A DNA stretch of 64,000 nt from Dyadobacter sp. LHD-138. GTDB taxonomy: Bacteria > Bacteroidota > Bacteroidia > Cytophagales > Spirosomataceae. The position numbers were made by a program, and so were the translations under genes. The stretch lies in contig NZ_JAVFVU010000019.1 in NCBI RefSeq assembly GCF_030929615.1, forward strand, positions 1-64,000, written 5' to 3'. The notes beneath the pieces were generated by a model, which saw only the letters and a list, made by a program, of their open reading frames with translations, ran no database searches and was not told where the DNA came from. Positions 62,913 through 64,000 of this stretch are shown here, piece by piece. Numbering within the stretch: the stretch's first letter is position 1; every line of letters begins with the position of its first letter.

Positions 62913-63083
62913 TTAACTTAGATTTTTTAATTCTTCTCTTAATTTGATCGCTTCGTTTTTTAGTTCTTCAAACGCTGTGTCATGTAAGACTGACGGGGGA
63001 AGCATTAAAATCAGTTCGTCAAGTTCGCTGAGCCTCTTTTTGATTCGGTCAATCAACTCCTCGCGGCGGTTTTTCTTTTTCAT
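62913..63083 (-). CDS. Small coiled-coil phage protein (56 aa)
   Basis: The frame starts at ATG 63083, shortly after an AAGGA-like site, and encodes 56 residues, mostly Lys/Glu/Leu: NRREELIDRIKKRLSELDEL near the N terminus and EELKNEAIKLREELKNLS at the end, forming a helical hairpin with a PPS turn. A full promoter match lies 24 bp upstream. Likely first gene of a short early transcript with the HTH gene. Function unknown. Confidence 0.6.
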   Translation of the reverse strand: MKKKNRREELIDRIKKRLSELDELILMLPPSVLHDTAFEELKNEAIKLREELKNLS

Positions 63084-63106
63084 ATATCCTTGTTTGTTTT
63101 GTTAAA

Positions 63107-63161
63107 CAAAGATAATGTTTGTAAAGTAATTATACAACAACTACGTAAAGTAATTTCACAA
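63107..63161 (-). promoter_or_regulatory. Phage promoter with two operator-like repeats
   Basis: On the minus strand TTG (63137-63135), 20-bp spacer and TATCTTTG (63114-63107) match the TAnnTTTG promoter type. Two direct repeats, GTAAAGTAATTATACAA (63121-63137) and GTAAAGTAATTTCACAA (63145-63161), spaced 24 bp, overlap and flank the -33 element, so a bound repressor would block polymerase. Confidence 0.6.
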
Positions 63162-63175
63162 ATAATTTAACTTAT

Positions 63176-63829
63176 TTACATCAACGCCCGCTTCCCCTCC
63201 GTTTCCTCAATCGCAGCCTCAATCTGTACCAGCTCCAATTCCCACTTACTTCTTGCCGCCATCGATGCTTTGGGGTTAAGAAGTTTGCTCTTCAACTTCG
63301 AGCGCTTCTCACGGCACTTTTGCAGTTTTACCGACAATTCCGCTTTGCTGACAACCGCCTGCACCGGCCGCTCAATCACTTGCTGGTCATGGGCGGGATT
63401 TTTCGGCCCGTCAAACTGGTTACGGTCCAAAAATTTCTTTTCGTCCCAAATTGCCTCAATCTTGTAATGCAATTCAAGAATCTTATTAACCAGGTCAGGG
63501 CATGGCTGCCCGGGTGGCACTTTTACAAGCATATTGCTCAGCTCGGCCTGGTCACGTCTGAGCCTGTCGGCCTCCTGGCTTAATGCGCTATGTTTGAGCG
63601 CAAAAATATCGCTGTTCACATCTTTCATGATCGCCGTCACTTTGCGGGACATCCGCGGCGCTGCTGTGTCACCTGGCGCTGTTTCCGCGCCATCAACCAC
63701 CAGGTCAGATTTCAACCTGTTAAGCTCGTTAATAGCCGCCTCCAACCTTTCCGGCCGGGAACGTTTTGCATTGACCAGCTGCCGGATCATTTCAACGGCC
63801 GATTCCTGTTGTTGTATCTTGCTATTCAT
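63176..63829 (-). CDS. Coiled-coil phage protein, unknown
   Basis: About 217 residues starting at ATG 63829 (or 63832), overlapping the upstream stop by 8 bp. Long charged helices dominate: ESAVEMIRQLVNAKRSRPER, DRLRRDQAELSNMLVKV, KILELHYKIEAIWDEKKFLD and LQKCREKRSKLKSKLLNPKA. No signal or membrane span. Could be a DNA-binding or scaffold-like early protein. A longer frame to 63922 is only the tail of overlap with the next gene. Confidence 0.6.
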   Translation of the reverse strand: MNSKIQQQESAVEMIRQLVNAKRSRPERLEAAINELNRLKSDLVVDGAETAPGDTAAPRMSRKVTAIMKDVNSDIFALKHSALSQEADRLRRDQAELSNMLVKVPPGQPCPDLVNKILELHYKIEAIWDEKKFLDRNQFDGPKNPAHDQQVIERPVQAVVSKAELSVKLQKCREKRSKLKSKLLNPKASMAARSKWELELVQIEAAIEETEGKRALM

Positions 63830-64000
63830 CATCTTCGTCCGATTCAAGATCTTCCGGATCTTCGCATAAAAGGTTTGTGAATTCCGTAATGATGTTACGG
63901 TAATCCCATACCTGGTGGTCACTCAGGATGTCAAGATCCGTTTGTGTGTTTTCTTCCAGGTATTGAAATAAAACGGTTCGTAACCAGGCATGATCTATTT
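63822..64000 (-). CDS. Partial phage protein (C-terminal 59 codons)
   Basis: An open minus-strand frame enters from the right edge and ends at TAG 63822-63824. The visible tail reads HAWLRTVLFQYLEENTQTDL and finishes with a very acidic EDPEDLESDEDDE. It overlaps the coiled-coil gene start, so both belong to one operon. Family cannot be told from the fragment. Confidence 0.6.
   Translation of the reverse strand, partial: IDHAWLRTVLFQYLEENTQTDLDILSDHQVWDYRNIITEFTNLLCEDPEDLESDEDDE

Larger units (their letters stand above)
40702..64000. mobile_element. Prophage integrated at tRNA-Glu (right end outside window)
   Basis: Immediately after the tRNA the content changes from host genes to an integrase, then 20-plus leftward genes, most overlapping by 1-26 bp, that include small and large terminase, portal, tape measure, holin and DUF5675 lysis protein. 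This is the gene order of a long-tailed (siphovirus-like) temperate phage. Integration at the tRNA is inferred from the integrase-tRNA adjacency; attR and any repressor or replication genes must lie beyond 64000. No second copy of the tRNA 3' end is inside the window. Confidence 0.9.

Overview
The window looks like a chromosomal segment of a Bacteroidota bacterium, most likely Cytophagales close to Dyadobacter/Spirosomaceae. This is inferred from gene content (GH95 fucosidase, carbamoyltransferase/SGNH/DUF5989/SxtJ cluster, many Sec or lipoprotein signals), from TTG-N19-TAnnTTTG promoter matches, from the near absence of Shine-Dalgarno sequences in host genes, and from hairpin-rich intergenic repeats. 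No database search was possible, so the genus is a guess.

Positions 1-8.6 kb hold a minus-strand sugar block: periplasmic galactose mutarotase, galactokinase, a 2-hydroxyacid dehydrogenase, a small HEAT-like protein, a GH95 fucosidase and class II fumarase. From 8.7 to 12.6 kb lies a 189-bp tandem repeat array, a cobalamin riboswitch, two mini-ORFs tied together by a 12-bp GC stem, and metE. The B12-dependent isozyme metH (22.1-25.9 kb) is divergent from an Lrp/AsnC regulator, so methionine synthesis can switch between B12-free and B12-dependent routes. Between them are a thioesterase, the carbamoyltransferase/SGNH/DUF5989/SxtJ cluster, a Ppx/GppA phosphatase, an ECF sigma factor overlapping a membrane-anchored barrel-like protein, and a duplicated PepSY-like lipoprotein.

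From 26 to 40.4 kb come an NTF2-like protein, a CNT nucleoside transporter, a decayed PAS/LuxR-type gene, an unplaced trio (M15 peptidase, membrane protein, amidohydrolase), then housekeeping genes: BrkB-family protein, SppA, SixA-like phosphatase, XerD, AroQ and an M14 carboxypeptidase.

A tRNA-Glu(TTC) at 40.6 kb marks the left edge of a prophage that runs off the right end. An integrase reads rightward next to the tRNA. Everything else reads leftward as a tightly overlapping late operon: HTH protein, small and large terminase, portal, duplicated connector-like protein, DUF5977 protein, tail genes, tape measure, hub-like protein, a Sec-exported tail-end protein, two overlapping membrane genes resembling a spanin pair, holin and a DUF5675 lysis-type protein. 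Unusual points are the lack of a recognisable major capsid/protease module between portal and tail, a terminator-flanked cargo gene inside the tail operon, an integrase missing several catalytic residues, and a 13-bp operator-like sequence at both ends of the visible prophage.
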